A stretch of DNA of 44,851 nt from Azonexus sp. Lineage in GTDB: Bacteria > Pseudomonadota > Gammaproteobacteria > Burkholderiales > Rhodocyclaceae. Below the pieces are notes generated by a model. That model did not search any database. It saw only the letters and a program-made list of their open reading frames with translations, and was not told the origin of the DNA. This document shows positions 26,631-36,547 of this stretch, piece after piece. The position numbers and the translations under genes are program-made. Each line of letters begins with the position of its first letter. Positions within the stretch are counted from its first letter, which is position 1. The DNA is taken from NCBI GenBank assembly GCA_017983615.1, contig JAGOBB010000019.1:1-44851 (forward strand), read 5' to 3'.

Positions 26631-28135
26631 TTTTCCGTATATTTTCCGTCGTCGTCCTTGAGTGCGGCTTCCAGGCGCTCGCACAGCGTTTTCAATACTT
26701 TAACCCGGGCAAAGTTCTTGTCGTTGGCCTCAACCAACGTCCAGGGCGCCAGACCCGTTGACGTACGGTCGACCATGTCGCACACGGCCGACACGTAATC
26801 GTCCCACTTCTCGCGATTGCGCCAGTCCTCGTCGGTAATCTTGAAGCGCTTGAATTCGGTGTCCTGACGCTCCTTGAAACGGCGCAACTGCTCGTCGGCA
26901 CTGATCTGCAACCAGAACTTGACCACAATGGCACCGGAATCAACCAGCTGGTGCTCGAAATCGTTGATCTCGGCATAGGCGCGCAGCCAGTCGGCTTCGG
27001 CACAGAAACCCTCGACACGCTCGACGAGCACACGGCCATACCACGAGCGATCGAAAATCGCCGCCCGCCCGGTCCGCGGCAGGTGGCGCCAGAAACGCCA
27101 GAGGTAGGGCTGGGCGCGCTCTTCCTCGGTCGGCGCGGCAATCGGAATGATCTGGTACTGCCGGGCATCCATGGAGGCGCCGACCCGCCGGATGCTGCCG
27201 CCCTTGCCGGCTGCATCCGCCCCCTCGAAGACCAGCACCAGCGAGCGCTTGCCGACGAATTTCGGATCGCGGACCAACTCCGAAAGCCTGGCCTGGTATT
27301 TGGCCAGTTGCGTCTCGTAGCTCTTCTTGGTCAGCTTCTGCGTCAAATCGAGCTCGCTGAGCACGTTCTTCTTGTCGATCGGATGCACGATAGGCGGCGC
27401 CACCGGCACGCGCTGCACCCCTTCCTGTCCCAGCCGGCGCTTCATCGCGTCGAGGACGATGCGGCCAACCGTCAGTGAGCGGTATTCATCATCCGTCCCC
27501 TCGACGATGATCCACGGCGCATGCGCCGTATTGGTCACACGCAACACGTGGCCTGCGACTTCCTGCAGCTTGTTGTAGGTCTTCAGGCGCTCGTAGCTCT
27601 CCTTGGTCACCCGCCAGGCTGTCCGCGGATCCTTCTCCAGCGCCTTGAGGCGCGTCCTCTGGCCATCCTTGGAAAGGTGGAACCAGAACTTCAGAACCAG
27701 TGCCCCTTCGTTGACCAGCATCGCCTCGAAGCGGTTGATGTCGTCGAGCCGTTCGTCCAGATCCGAGCGCCGCATGCTGCCGGTGATACGGTCGGTAATC
27801 GGCTGCGAATACCAGGAACCGGCAAAGATGCCGACCTTGCCCTTGGGCGGCAGGGCACGCCAGTAGCGCCACATGGTGGGCCGCGAACGTTCCTCGTCGC
27901 TCGGTTCCGAAAAAGCAAGCGTGGAAATGTGGCGCGGATCCATCCACGAATAGAGCAGGTTGATCGTTTCGCCCTTGCCGCTGCCGTCGACCCCACTGAT
28001 CAGGATGACGACCGGGAATTCCTTTTTCTCCAGCATGTCGTACTGAACGTCGAGCAACTCGGCGCGCAGCTTCGGCACTTCGGTCTTGAAGGTCTTCTTG
28101 TCGACCGTATGGCCCAGCTCTGCAGATTCGAACAT
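26627..28135 (-). CDS. pap: Polyphosphate:AMP phosphotransferase (two-domain PPK2)
   Basis: A 502-residue class II PPK2 protein that uses polyphosphate to turn AMP into ADP. Two PPK2 domains stand in tandem, each with a Walker A loop: GVDGSGKG (about 49-56) and GADAAGKGG (about 304-312), plus lid-type motifs PTMWRYWRALPPKG and PYLWRFWRHLPRTG and Asp/Arg-bearing FAGSWY and FDRSWYGR. The first domain's FAGSWY lacks the Asp-Arg of the second, as in known PAPs where only the C-terminal half is fully catalytic. It starts 3 bases after rsmE and overlaps argA. Fits polyphosphate storage. Confidence 0.93.
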   Translation of the reverse strand: MFESAELGHTVDKKTFKTEVPKLRAELLDVQYDMLEKKEFPVVILISGVDGSGKGETINLLYSWMDPRHISTLAFSEPSDEERSRPTMWRYWRALPPKGKVGIFAGSWYSQPITDRITGSMRRSDLDERLDDINRFEAMLVNEGALVLKFWFHLSKDGQRTRLKALEKDPRTAWRVTKESYERLKTYNKLQEVAGHVLRVTNTAHAPWIIVEGTDDEYRSLTVGRIVLDAMKRRLGQEGVQRVPVAPPIVHPIDKKNVLSELDLTQKLTKKSYETQLAKYQARLSELVRDPKFVGKRSLVLVFEGADAAGKGGSIRRVGASMDARQYQIIPIAAPTEEERAQPYLWRFWRHLPRTGRAAIFDRSWYGRVLVERVEGFCAEADWLRAYAEINDFEHQLVDSGAIVVKFWLQISADEQLRRFKERQDTEFKRFKITDEDWRNREKWDDYVSAVCDMVDRTSTGLAPWTLVEANDKNFARVKVLKTLCERLEAALKDDDGKYTEK

Positions 28136-28138
28136 CGC

Positions 28139-28876
28139 CTACCCCTCCCTGAAATCACCCCACAACGCCTGCAGCGCGGCCAACGCGGCCAGCCCCGCCG
28201 TTTCCGTGCGCAACACGCGCGGCCCCAGGCGAACCGCCTGAAAACCCGCCTGCTGCGCCGCCAGCACCTCCTGCGGATCAAGCCCCCCTTCGGCCCCAAT
28301 CAGCAGTTGCACTTCCCTGGCTGGCGGGACTTCCGCCAGCGTCTGCGCCGCGTCGGGCGCCAACATCAGCCGCAACGCGCCGTTAGCCGGCCGGGCCAGC
28401 CAGTTTTCCAGCTTTTCCAATGGCGCCACTAAAGGCACCTGGTTGCGCCCGCATTGCTCGCAGGCCGAGGCCACCACGCCCTGCCAGTGCGCCACCCGCT
28501 TCGCGGCACGCTCGCCGGCCAAGCGCAACACGCTGCGCCGGCTCTCCACCGGCACGATGTCGCGCACGCCCAGCTCAACTGCCTTCTGGATGGTGAAGTC
28601 CATCTTGTCGCCGGCCTGCAGGGCCTGGACCAGCGTGACCGCCAGCGAAGACTCACGTTCGATATCCTGCCAGGCCGCCAGCTCGGCATAGACGCGATCG
28701 CGCTCAATGCGCTCGATATGCGCCGGATACTCGCCCCCCCGACCGTCGAACAAGACCACCGGCGCCCCCGGCGGCAGACGCAATACCCGAACGGCATGGC
28801 GCGCCACCGGCTCCGGCAGTTCGACGTGTGCACCGGGCGACAAGGCTTCCCGACAGTAAAAACGAGGCGAATTCAT
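28139..28876 (-). CDS. rsmE: 16S rRNA m3U1498 methyltransferase RsmE
   Basis: A 245-residue SPOUT methyltransferase that methylates U1498 of 16S rRNA. An N-terminal PUA-like part (PRFYCREAL, HAVRVLRLPPG) precedes the knotted domain with QKAVELGV and the SAM-binding LLIGAEGGLDPQEV. It opens the operon rsmE-pap-argA-yggX, divergent by 41 bases from the thioredoxin-like gene. Confidence 0.94.
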   Translation of the reverse strand: MNSPRFYCREALSPGAHVELPEPVARHAVRVLRLPPGAPVVLFDGRGGEYPAHIERIERDRVYAELAAWQDIERESSLAVTLVQALQAGDKMDFTIQKAVELGVRDIVPVESRRSVLRLAGERAAKRVAHWQGVVASACEQCGRNQVPLVAPLEKLENWLARPANGALRLMLAPDAAQTLAEVPPAREVQLLIGAEGGLDPQEVLAAQQAGFQAVRLGPRVLRTETAGLAALAALQALWGDFREG

Positions 28877-28917
28877 CGGTGCTATTATGGGCGAAATGCG
28901 TTTTGGAGTGGAGAAAC

Positions 28918-29481
28918 ATGGTCGCCCTCAACCCGCCGGGGTGCAATTTTGGCGCTTCGGCCATCGATTTCAACCTGCCGGACATCGATGGCAAACTTCA
29001 CACGCTGGCCAGTTGCCGCGGCCCGAATGGGTTGCTGGTAATGTTCATCTGCAACCACTGCCCCTACGTCAAGGCGATCATCGACAGGCTGATCCGCGAC
29101 TGCCAGGAACTTGCCGGACAAGGCATCGGCAGTGTCGCGATCATGAGCAACGACATTGCCGCCTACCCGGAGGACGCCCCGGAAGCGATGCGCCGCTGGG
29201 CCCGCGAACTCAACTTCCCGTTTCCTTACCTGTACGACCCGACACAGGAAACTGCCCGGGCCTACGGCGCCGTGTGCACACCGGACTTCTTCGGCTACAA
29301 CGCCCGCCTCGAACTGCAATATCGCGGACGACTCGACGCCTCTGGACGCAACGCTGCTCCACCTGATGCAAAGCGCGAACTGTTCGAGGCCATGAGCGAA
29401 ATAGGCCGCATCGGAAAGGGCCCGCAAGAACAACTGCCCTCCATTGGATGCTCTATCAAATGGCGCACTTCTGACAACTAA
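28918..29481 (+). CDS. Thioredoxin-fold (AhpC/TSA-like) protein
   Basis: A 187-residue cytoplasmic redoxin. It starts with the peroxiredoxin-type stretch FGASAIDFNLPDIDGK and has the redox motif CNHCPY at 45-50, then IMSNDIAAYPEDAPEAM, like the group of small thiol oxidoreductases annotated as thioredoxin-family proteins. The ATG at 28918 has a GTGGAG site; an upstream in-frame ATG at 28828 lies inside rsmE and is rejected. There is no signal peptide. Substrate unknown. Confidence 0.85.
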   Translation: MVALNPPGCNFGASAIDFNLPDIDGKLHTLASCRGPNGLLVMFICNHCPYVKAIIDRLIRDCQELAGQGIGSVAIMSNDIAAYPEDAPEAMRRWARELNFPFPYLYDPTQETARAYGAVCTPDFFGYNARLELQYRGRLDASGRNAAPPDAKRELFEAMSEIGRIGKGPQEQLPSIGCSIKWRTSDN

Positions 29482-29511
29482 TTGTCACATTTATAAAAAA
29501 TACCTCAGCAC

Positions 29512-29541
29512 TTGGTCAGGGCAAATAGAGTGGGCTATTAT
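29512..29541 (+). promoter_or_regulatory. Possible promoter before the PAS-GGDEF-EAL gene
   Basis: TTGGTC (29512-29517), an 18-base spacer and TATTAT (29536-29541) lie in an AT-rich gap after the thioredoxin-like gene. A start near 29548 would leave a short leader before the proposed TTG start. Confidence 0.35.
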
Positions 29542-29572
29542 TCAGTGTTACCAAATTGAATCGCGCACTCAA

Positions 29573-31675
29573 TTGACCTCTCCGGAAGCATCCTCTCCAC
29601 CGTCGACCGAGACAAGCCGCAAGCTGGCCTATCTCCAGAGTGTGGTCTCGAGCATGCCCCAGGGCATTGGCGTTTTCGACGAAGGCCTTCGCCTGTGCAT
29701 CTGGAACCAGGGTCTGGTAGACATTCTTGGCCTGCCTGCCGACATCGTCTCCGAAGGCACCCATTTCTCCGAACTGATCCGTGTACTTGCCGCCCGAGGC
29801 GAATTCGGAACGGGCATCGTCGACGAAATTGTCGAGCAGCGAGCGGCGCTTGCCGCCAAGTTTGAGCCCTACACTTACGAACACACCGGCCCCAGAGGGC
29901 GCACCCACCTGTTTCAGAGCGAACCACTGCTGATCGAAGGGGAGGTCGCCGGATTCGTCGTCACGTGCACCGACATCACCGAGCGCCGAACAAGCGCCGA
30001 ACGCGAACAACTGGCGCAAAAGGTGTACACCCACACGCCGGCCGGCATCATTTTCACCGACGAAGCGCACCGCATCCTGGCGATCAATCCGGCCACCACC
30101 CAGATGACAGGGTACGAGTCCTTCGAACTGCTCGGCCAGACCGTCTTCGGGCTGATCGAGCTGGAACAGGAAGAGTCGCTGGAGGTCTTCCAGGAAAACA
30201 TTGCGCTGCATGGCGCGTGGAGTGGCGAACTCCACGTCACCCGGAAAAACGGCGACCACTTTCCCGCCGGCACGCGGGTCAACCGGGTCGATGATCCACA
30301 AAGCGGCCTCCCCGCGAATTACATCTGGATCCTGGCCGACATCACGGAACGCAAGCAGGCCGAAGAGCGGATGCGCCATATCGCCCAGCACGATACGCTG
30401 ACCGGCCTTCCGAACCGGCTGGCGCTGCTCATGCGCCTGGCCCAGTTGCTGCCCGAGGCGCGGCGCCACAACTGGAAAGTGGCGATCATGTTCCTCGACC
30501 TGGATCGCTTCAAGATTATCAACGACACCCTGGGTCACCAGGTCGGCGACGAATTGCTGCGTGAGGTCGCCTGCCGCCTGTCCAGCGTCGTCCGCGAAAC
30601 GGATTTCGTGGCGCGCCTCGGCGGCGACGAGTTCGTCATCATTCTGCCCGGCATCGTCTCTCCGGCCGATGCCGCCAATGTCGCCGGCAAGGTCATAGTT
30701 TCCCTGTCTTCGGCAATCGAAGCCAACGGCCACGAACTACACACCAGCCCGTCGATCGGCATCAGCGTTTTCCCGGATGACGGCCAGGATGGCGACATCA
30801 TCCTGAAGAACGCCGACACGGCGATGTACCACGCGAAATCTGCCGGCCGGAACAACTACCAGTTCTTCGCCAGCGAGATGAACCTGGTCACCTCCGAGCG
30901 CCTGAACATCGAGCACAAGTTGCGTCATGCCATCGCCCGCAACGAACTCGCGCTCTGCTTCCAGCCGCAATTCCGCGCTGGCGACGCCGTACCGACCGGC
31001 GTGGAAGCGCTGCTCCGCTGGCATCATCCGAGCGAAGGAATGATCTCGCCATCGCGCTTCATACCAGTCGCCGAAGAAACCGGGATCATCGTCGAAATCG
31101 GCGAGTGGGTGCTCACCAACGCTTGCCGCGAGATGAAGCACTGGATCGACGCCGGCCTCAAACCAATACGCATTGCTGTCAACGTCTCCGCTCGCCAGTT
31201 GCGTCGCCGCGATTTCTGCGAAACAGTCGCCAGCGCCCTGACTGCCTCCGGCTTGCCGGCCGACCTCCTCGAACTGGAAATCACCGAAAGCGCGGTGATG
31301 GAAAATCCGAAGGAAGCCATCATCATTCTCGAACGGCTGGGTCGCATGGGCGTCACGCTGGCCATCGACGACTTCGGCACCGGCTACTCCTCGCTCGCTT
31401 ACCTCAAGCTGTTCCCGATCGACCACCTGAAAATCGACCGCTCTTTCGTCGCCGATATCGAAACCGATCTCAACGACCGTGCCATTGCTTTCGGCACGAT
31501 TGCCCTGGCTCACTCGCTGGGCCTGAGGGTCATTGCTGAAGGCGTCGAAACCGAGGATCAGCTGGAGTTGCTGCGTTCCAATGGCTGTGACGAAGTCCAG
31601 GGATTCCTGTTCAGCAAGCCATTGACCAGCGCAGCAGCCTTCGCCTACCTGCACGCCCGCTGCGCCGCGGGTTAA
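29573..31675 (+). CDS. PAS-PAS-GGDEF-EAL c-di-GMP regulator
   Basis: A protein of about 700 residues with two PAS domains (first near VVSSMPQGIGVFDEG, second near YTHTPAGIIFTDEAH), a GGDEF domain (ARLGGDEFVII) and a complete EAL domain (GVEALLRWHHP, ESAVMENP, DDFGTGYSSL, KIDRSFV, AEGVE). Both synthesis and hydrolysis of c-di-GMP are possible, controlled by what the PAS domains sense. The start is uncertain: the frame opens at TTG 29444 inside the previous gene, but 29444-29570 is AT-rich and does not look coding, so the TTG at 29573 is chosen. No transmembrane segments are seen. Confidence 0.88.
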   Translation: MTSPEASSPPSTETSRKLAYLQSVVSSMPQGIGVFDEGLRLCIWNQGLVDILGLPADIVSEGTHFSELIRVLAARGEFGTGIVDEIVEQRAALAAKFEPYTYEHTGPRGRTHLFQSEPLLIEGEVAGFVVTCTDITERRTSAEREQLAQKVYTHTPAGIIFTDEAHRILAINPATTQMTGYESFELLGQTVFGLIELEQEESLEVFQENIALHGAWSGELHVTRKNGDHFPAGTRVNRVDDPQSGLPANYIWILADITERKQAEERMRHIAQHDTLTGLPNRLALLMRLAQLLPEARRHNWKVAIMFLDLDRFKIINDTLGHQVGDELLREVACRLSSVVRETDFVARLGGDEFVIILPGIVSPADAANVAGKVIVSLSSAIEANGHELHTSPSIGISVFPDDGQDGDIILKNADTAMYHAKSAGRNNYQFFASEMNLVTSERLNIEHKLRHAIARNELALCFQPQFRAGDAVPTGVEALLRWHHPSEGMISPSRFIPVAEETGIIVEIGEWVLTNACREMKHWIDAGLKPIRIAVNVSARQLRRRDFCETVASALTASGLPADLLELEITESAVMENPKEAIIILERLGRMGVTLAIDDFGTGYSSLAYLKLFPIDHLKIDRSFVADIETDLNDRAIAFGTIALAHSLGLRVIAEGVETEDQLELLRSNGCDEVQGFLFSKPLTSAAAFAYLHARCAAG

Positions 31676-31714
31676 AATCCGCCCTTTGCATTTCGCATCG
31701 AGGCAGGAGTCCCC

Positions 31715-32728
31715 ATGGCACAGCGCACGCTGGCACGTTATCTCACCGAAGAACAACGCAACAAGGGCGTCATCACCGGCGACCTGAAGTTCCTGATCGA
31801 AATCGTCTCGCGGGCCTGCCAGGCCATCTCCGTAGCCATCGGCAAGGGCGGGCTGGGCGGCGTACTCGGCGAAGCCGGCAGCGACAACGTGCAGGGCGAA
31901 GCACAGAAGAAGCTCGACGTCCTGTCCAACGAAATCCTGCTCGACGCCAACGAATGGGGCGGCCATCTCGCCGCCATGGCCTCCGAGGAAATGGACCTGC
32001 CGCACCTGGTCCCCCACCGCTATCCGCAGGGCGAATACCTGCTGACCTTTGACCCGCTCGACGGTTCGTCGAACATTGACGTCAATGTCTCGATCGGCAC
32101 CATCTTCTCGGTGCTGAAATGCCCGGAAGGCGCCGACCTGTCGACGCCGGAGGCGGCCGAAGCTGCCTTCCTGCAGCCAGGCACCGCCCAGGTCGCAGCC
32201 GGCTACGCGGTTTATGGCCCGACCACCTTGCTCGTCCTGACCGTCGGCGACGGCGTCGTCGTCTTCACGCTTGACCGCGAGCAGGGCCAGTTCGTGCTGA
32301 CCCAGGAAAACGTGCAGATTCCGGCCGACACCAAGGAGTTCGCCATCAACATGGCCAACCAGCGCTTCTGGGAAGCGCCGGTCCAGCGCTATGTCGGCGA
32401 AATGCAGGCTGGCAAGGAAGGGCCGCTGGGCAAGGACTACAACATGCGCTGGGTGGCCTCGATGGTGGCCGACGTGCATCGCATCATGACCCGTGGCGGC
32501 ATCTTCATGTACCCGCTCGACAGCAAGCTCAAGGACAAGGGCGGCAAGCTGCGCCTGATGTACGAGGCCAACCCGATGGCCTTCCTAGTCGAGCAGGCCG
32601 GCGGCGCCGCAACGACGGGTCGCCAGCGCATCCTCGACATCGCCCCGGAAAAACTGCACCAACGCGTGCCGGTCATTTTGGGATCGAAAAACGAGGTCGA
32701 CCGCGTGACCGGCTACCACGCCGCTTGA
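31715..32728 (+). CDS. fbp: Fructose-1,6-bisphosphatase, class I
   Basis: A 337-residue phosphatase making fructose-6-phosphate in gluconeogenesis and the Calvin cycle. The metal site appears in the SEEMD segment and in [13 protein letters not shown]; further family segments [19 protein letters not shown] and the C-terminal [14 protein letters not shown] are intact. CAGGAG precedes the ATG. It leads the sugar-phosphate cluster, about 200 bases before tkt. Confidence 0.95.
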   Translation: MAQRTLARYLTEEQRNKGVITGDLKFLIEIVSRACQAISVAIGKGGLGGVLGEAGSDNVQGEAQKKLDVLSNEILLDANEWGGHLAAMASEEMDLPHLVPHRYPQGEYLLTFDPLDGSSNIDVNVSIGTIFSVLKCPEGADLSTPEAAEAAFLQPGTAQVAAGYAVYGPTTLLVLTVGDGVVVFTLDREQGQFVLTQENVQIPADTKEFAINMANQRFWEAPVQRYVGEMQAGKEGPLGKDYNMRWVASMVADVHRIMTRGGIFMYPLDSKLKDKGGKLRLMYEANPMAFLVEQAGGAATTGRQRILDIAPEKLHQRVPVILGSKNEVDRVTGYHAA

Positions 32729-32774
32729 TCCCTCCCCGGAGGGGATCGCGCCGGCAATCCGGCCTGACGACCTC

Positions 32775-32843
32775 CGGTGACAGCCGCGGAGATCCGTCAC
32801 CGATTATGACTTGTGGATTAAGAAAAACTGATCGGTGACAGCC
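32775..32843. promoter_or_regulatory. Direct repeat and hairpin in the fbp-tkt gap
   Basis: CGGTGACAGCC occurs at 32775-32785 and 32833-32843, and the first copy also pairs GGTGAC with GTCACC at about 32795-32800. A near-palindrome (GATCCCTCC with GAGGGGATC) follows fbp at about 32727-32747 without a T run. The gap ends at tkt. The repeats may be binding sites for a regulator of the cluster; which one is unknown. Confidence 0.35.
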
Positions 32844-32933
32844 CGGAAAACCAGCCACAAGAGCAACTTACCCTACCCAAAACGCGGGTTTTCCCGGATA
32901 ATTTAGCCTTTTCAGCAGGCTGGATTTCCGGAC

Positions 32934-34940
32934 ATGAGCGTCAGCACCCTCCCCAAGTTTTCTCCCCTGACCGGCGCCATCCGCGCCCTCGCCATGGACG
33001 CCGTCCAGCAGGCCAATTCCGGCCACCCCGGTGCGCCGATGGGCATGGCCGAAATCGCCGAGGTCCTCTGGCGCCGCCACCTGCGTCACAATCCGGCCAA
33101 CCCGCACTGGCCGGACCGAGATCGCTTCGTGATGTCGAACGGCCACGGTTCGATGCTGGTGTATGCGTTGCTGCACCTGACGGGCTACGATCTGTCGATC
33201 GACGACCTGAAGAATTTCCGCCAGTTGCATTCAAGAACCCCGGGCCACCCGGAATACGGCTACACGCCTGGCGTCGAGACAACCACCGGCCCGCTCGGCC
33301 AGGGCATCACCAACGCCGTCGGCTTTGCGCTGGCCGAGAAGGTGCTGGCCGCCGAATTCAACCGCCCCGGCCACGAAATCGTCGATCACCACACCTACAC
33401 CTTCCTTGGCGACGGCTGCCTGATGGAAGGCATCTCGCACGAAGCCTGCTCGCTGGCCGGCACCCTCGGTCTGGGCAAGCTGATCGCGTTCTGGGACGAC
33501 AACGGCATCTCCATCGACGGTCACGTCGAAGGCTGGTTCACCGACGACACGCCAAAGCGTTTCGAAGCCTACGGATGGCATGTGGTTGCCGGCGTCGACG
33601 GCCATGACAGCGACGCCATCGAGAAGGCGCTGCTGGCGGCCAAGGCCATCACTGACAAGCCTAGCCTGATCTGCTGCAAGACGACGATCGGCGCTGGTTC
33701 GCCGAACAAGCAAGGCTCGCACGACTGCCACGGTGCGCCGCTCGGCAAGGACGAAATTGCCGCCGCCCGCGAATACATTGGCTGGAACCATCCGGCTTTC
33801 GAAATCCCGGCCGACATTTACGCCGCCTGGAACCGCAAGGCTACCGGCGCCGCGCTGGAAAACGGCTGGAACACCCGTTTCGCGGCCTACCGCGCGGCCT
33901 TCCCGGCCGAAGCCGCCGAGTTCGAGCGCCGCGTCATCAAGGGCGAACTGCCGGCCAACTGGGAAGCCACCAAATCCGCCTACATCGCTGCCTGCCGCGA
34001 GAAGGCCGAGAACATCGCCACCCGCAAGGCGTCGCAAAACGCCATCGCCGCGCTGGTCCCGGCCGTGCCGGAAATCTTCGGCGGCTCAGCCGACCTGGCC
34101 GGCTCCAACCTGACCTTCGTCAAGGGCAGCAAGGGCGTCACCCGCACTGAGGGCGGCAACTATTGCTACTACGGCGTGCGCGAATTCGGCATGACTGCCA
34201 TCGCCAACGGCATCGCGCTGCACGGCGGCCTGGTGCCCTACACCGCGACCTTCCTGGTCTTCTCGGACTACGCCCGCAACGCGATCCGCATGGCCGCGCT
34301 GATGAAGCAGCGCCAGATCATGGTCTACACGCACGACTCCATCGGCCTCGGCGAGGATGGTCCGACGCACCAGCCGGTCGAGCATATTCCGTCGATGCGC
34401 ATCATCCCGAATCTGGATGTCTGGCGCCCGGCCGATGCCACGGAAACCGCCATCGCCTGGACGTCCGCGGTGGACCGGAAAAATGGCCCGAGCATCCTCG
34501 CGCTGTCGCGCCAGAACCTGCCGACGGTCACCCAGAAAATCGCCGACGCCGACATCGCCAAGGGCGGATACGTGCTGTCCGACTGCGAAGGCGATGCCCA
34601 GATCACCTTCATCGCCACCGGCTCCGAGGTCAAGCTGGCGCTCGACGCCCAGGCCGCCCTGGCCGGCGAAGGCATTGCGACCCGCGTGGTCTCCATGCCC
34701 TGCACCAACGTTTTCGACCGCCAGAGCGACGAGTACAAGAAATCCGTCGTCGGCGCCTGCAAGACGCGCATCGCCATCGAGGCCGCGCATCCCGATTTCT
34801 GGCGCAAGTACGTCGGCCTGCACGGCGCCGTGATCGGCATCGACCGCTTCGGCGAGTCGGCACCGGCCGGCCAGCTGTTCGACATGTTCGGTTTCACCGT
34901 CGCCAACGTCGTCAAGACGGCCAAGGCACTGTTGTCCTGA
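32934..34940 (+). CDS. tkt: Transketolase
   Basis: A 668-residue thiamine-diphosphate enzyme moving two-carbon units between sugar phosphates. [15 protein letters not shown] (N-terminal substrate site), [13 protein letters not shown] with the downstream DDNGI forming the ThDP/Mg motif, and [11 protein letters not shown] in the middle domain are all present. Length is standard. It begins the tkt-gap-(secreted protein)-epd-pgk-pyk-fba run, 23 bases before gap. Confidence 0.96.
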   Translation: MSVSTLPKFSPLTGAIRALAMDAVQQANSGHPGAPMGMAEIAEVLWRRHLRHNPANPHWPDRDRFVMSNGHGSMLVYALLHLTGYDLSIDDLKNFRQLHSRTPGHPEYGYTPGVETTTGPLGQGITNAVGFALAEKVLAAEFNRPGHEIVDHHTYTFLGDGCLMEGISHEACSLAGTLGLGKLIAFWDDNGISIDGHVEGWFTDDTPKRFEAYGWHVVAGVDGHDSDAIEKALLAAKAITDKPSLICCKTTIGAGSPNKQGSHDCHGAPLGKDEIAAAREYIGWNHPAFEIPADIYAAWNRKATGAALENGWNTRFAAYRAAFPAEAAEFERRVIKGELPANWEATKSAYIAACREKAENIATRKASQNAIAALVPAVPEIFGGSADLAGSNLTFVKGSKGVTRTEGGNYCYYGVREFGMTAIANGIALHGGLVPYTATFLVFSDYARNAIRMAALMKQRQIMVYTHDSIGLGEDGPTHQPVEHIPSMRIIPNLDVWRPADATETAIAWTSAVDRKNGPSILALSRQNLPTVTQKIADADIAKGGYVLSDCEGDAQITFIATGSEVKLALDAQAALAGEGIATRVVSMPCTNVFDRQSDEYKKSVVGACKTRIAIEAAHPDFWRKYVGLHGAVIGIDRFGESAPAGQLFDMFGFTVANVVKTAKALLS

Positions 34941-34963
34941 TTTTTTAGAGAGGAGTTAGATTC

Positions 34964-35992
34964 ATGGCTATCAAGGTTGCAATCAACGGTTTTGGTCGTA
35001 TCGGTCGCTGCACGCTGCGCGCCATCTACGAGCAGGGCCTGCAGAACGAATTCGAAGTCGTCGCCATCAACGCCTCCGGCGATCTGACGACCAACGCCCA
35101 CCTGCTCAAGTACGACACCACCCACGGCCGCTTCCGCACCTCCGTCGAAACCGAAGGTGAAAACTGCATCATCATCGACGGCAAGAAGATCGCTTTCTAC
35201 TCGACCAAGGATCCGAAGGGCGTCAACTGGGCCAGCCATGGCGTCGACGTCCTGCTCGAATGCACCGGCGCCTACACCACCAAGGCCAAGGCCCAGGCGC
35301 TGCTCGACCAGGGCGCCCAGCGCGTGCTGATCTCCGCCCCGGGCGGCGACGATGTCGACACGACCATCGTCATGGGCGTTAACGAAGGCGCGCTGAAGCC
35401 CGGCATGACCGTCGTCTCCAACGCTTCCTGCACGACCAACTGCCTGGCCCCGGTCGCCAAGATCCTGGCCGACAGCGTCGGCATCAAGCAGGGCCTGATG
35501 ACCACCATCCACGCCTACACCAACGACCAGGTCACCGTCGACGTCCGCCACAAGGACCTGCGTCGCGCCCGCGCCGCCGCCGCCAACATCATCCCGACCA
35601 AGACCGGCGCCGCCAAGGCCGTCGGCCTGGTGCTGCCGCAACTGGTCGGCAAGGTTGACGGTTTCGCGCTGCGCGTGCCGACCATCAACGTCTCGCTGGT
35701 CGACCTGACCTTCACCGCTGACCGCGCCACCACCAAGGAAGAAATCAACGCCTTGATGACCGCCGCTGCCAACGGGCCGCTGAAGGGCATCCTCGACGTC
35801 AACAACGAGCCGCTGGTCTCCTCTGACTTCAACCACACCACCGTGTCCTCGACCTTCGACGCGACGCAGACCCGCGTCATCAAGAGCGAAGACGGCTCGG
35901 TGCTGGTCAAGGTCCTGGCCTGGTACGACAACGAGTGGGGCTACTCCTGCCGCATGCTCGACGCCGCCCGCGCCTGGATGGCCGTCAAGTAA
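34964..35992 (+). CDS. gap: Glyceraldehyde-3-phosphate dehydrogenase
   Basis: A 342-residue enzyme with the NAD(P) loop INGFGRIGR, catalytic Cys156 (NASCTTNC) and the C-terminal WYDNEWGYS. At the adenosine-ribose position the classical acidic residue is missing: the stretch reads AINASGDL with Ala37 after Asn36, so NADP use, as in Calvin-cycle enzymes, is possible. A GAGAGGAG site precedes the ATG. A strong hairpin follows the stop. Confidence 0.95.
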   Translation: MAIKVAINGFGRIGRCTLRAIYEQGLQNEFEVVAINASGDLTTNAHLLKYDTTHGRFRTSVETEGENCIIIDGKKIAFYSTKDPKGVNWASHGVDVLLECTGAYTTKAKAQALLDQGAQRVLISAPGGDDVDTTIVMGVNEGALKPGMTVVSNASCTTNCLAPVAKILADSVGIKQGLMTTIHAYTNDQVTVDVRHKDLRRARAAAANIIPTKTGAAKAVGLVLPQLVGKVDGFALRVPTINVSLVDLTFTADRATTKEEINALMTAAANGPLKGILDVNNEPLVSSDFNHTTVSSTFDATQTRVIKSEDGSVLVKVLAWYDNEWGYSCRMLDAARAWMAVK

Positions 35993-36011
35993 GACATAAA
36001 AAGCTGCACCC

Positions 36012-36035
36012 CTCGCCCCGCTGATGCGGGGCGAG
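36012..36035 (+). terminator. Strong hairpin after gap
   Basis: CTCGCCCCGC, loop TGAT, GCGGGGCGAG: a perfect 10-bp stem 20 bases after the gap stop, followed only by TCGTTT. It may end part of the transcripts or protect the tkt-gap message from 3' decay. Confidence 0.6.
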
Positions 36036-36087
36036 TCGTTTCAAACCGGAGAGAGCCGAAGAACCCACTGCCCTTCAGGAGATCGAA

Positions 36088-36546
36088 GTGAATTACCGTT
36101 TCGCCCGCATCACCACCGCAGCCCTTTGCCTTTCCCTGCCCGTCGCCACCACGCTGGCCGACGAAGCCAAACCCGCCGAAGCAGCCGCCGTCACCGGCAA
36201 CCCGCCGGCCGACAGCCCCTTCGCTAAAATCAAGCCGGGCATGACGTTCGAAGAAACCGTCGCCATCCTCGGCAAGCCGACCTCCGAGCGCGCCTTCTGC
36301 ACCGGCAAGCACTGGATTCCGTTCTATGGCGGCCGCGACCGCGCCTACACCGAGCACTATTTCCAGGGCCAGGGCGTCGTCGTCTTCTACACCGACATTC
36401 GCAGTTTCGGCATCGGGCGCTACAAGACCTGCTCGCCGACCACCCCGCTCGAACTGGCGGAAGTCCATTACGATGCGAACGCCAGCGGCATCGCGCCGAA
36501 GGATGCGCCGGAACCCAAGAAGGAGCCGGCCACGGCCGCCAATTAA
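36088..36546 (+). CDS. Small secreted protein with SmpA/BamE-like segment
   Basis: A 152-residue protein of unknown role. It starts at GTG (36088) behind AGGAG, with a signal peptide (about 1-24, TTAALCLSLPVATTLA, then DEAK). The mature part holds FAKIKPGMTFEETVAILGKP, resembling the SmpA/OmlA fold of BamE-like proteins, and two cysteines (about 71 and 112) that could form a disulfide. The ends are rich in Ala, Pro, Lys and Glu. It lies between two dehydrogenase genes, and its stop is one base before the epd start, so it is co-translated with epd despite no obvious link. Confidence 0.65.
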   Translation: MNYRFARITTAALCLSLPVATTLADEAKPAEAAAVTGNPPADSPFAKIKPGMTFEETVAILGKPTSERAFCTGKHWIPFYGGRDRAYTEHYFQGQGVVVFYTDIRSFGIGRYKTCSPTTPLELAEVHYDANASGIAPKDAPEPKKEPATAAN

Positions 36547-36547
36547 G

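Noticed and set aside
30737-32479. 580-codon open frame opposite the GGDEF-EAL and fbp genes
   Set aside because: Antisense to two clearly conserved genes and lacks recognisable domains.
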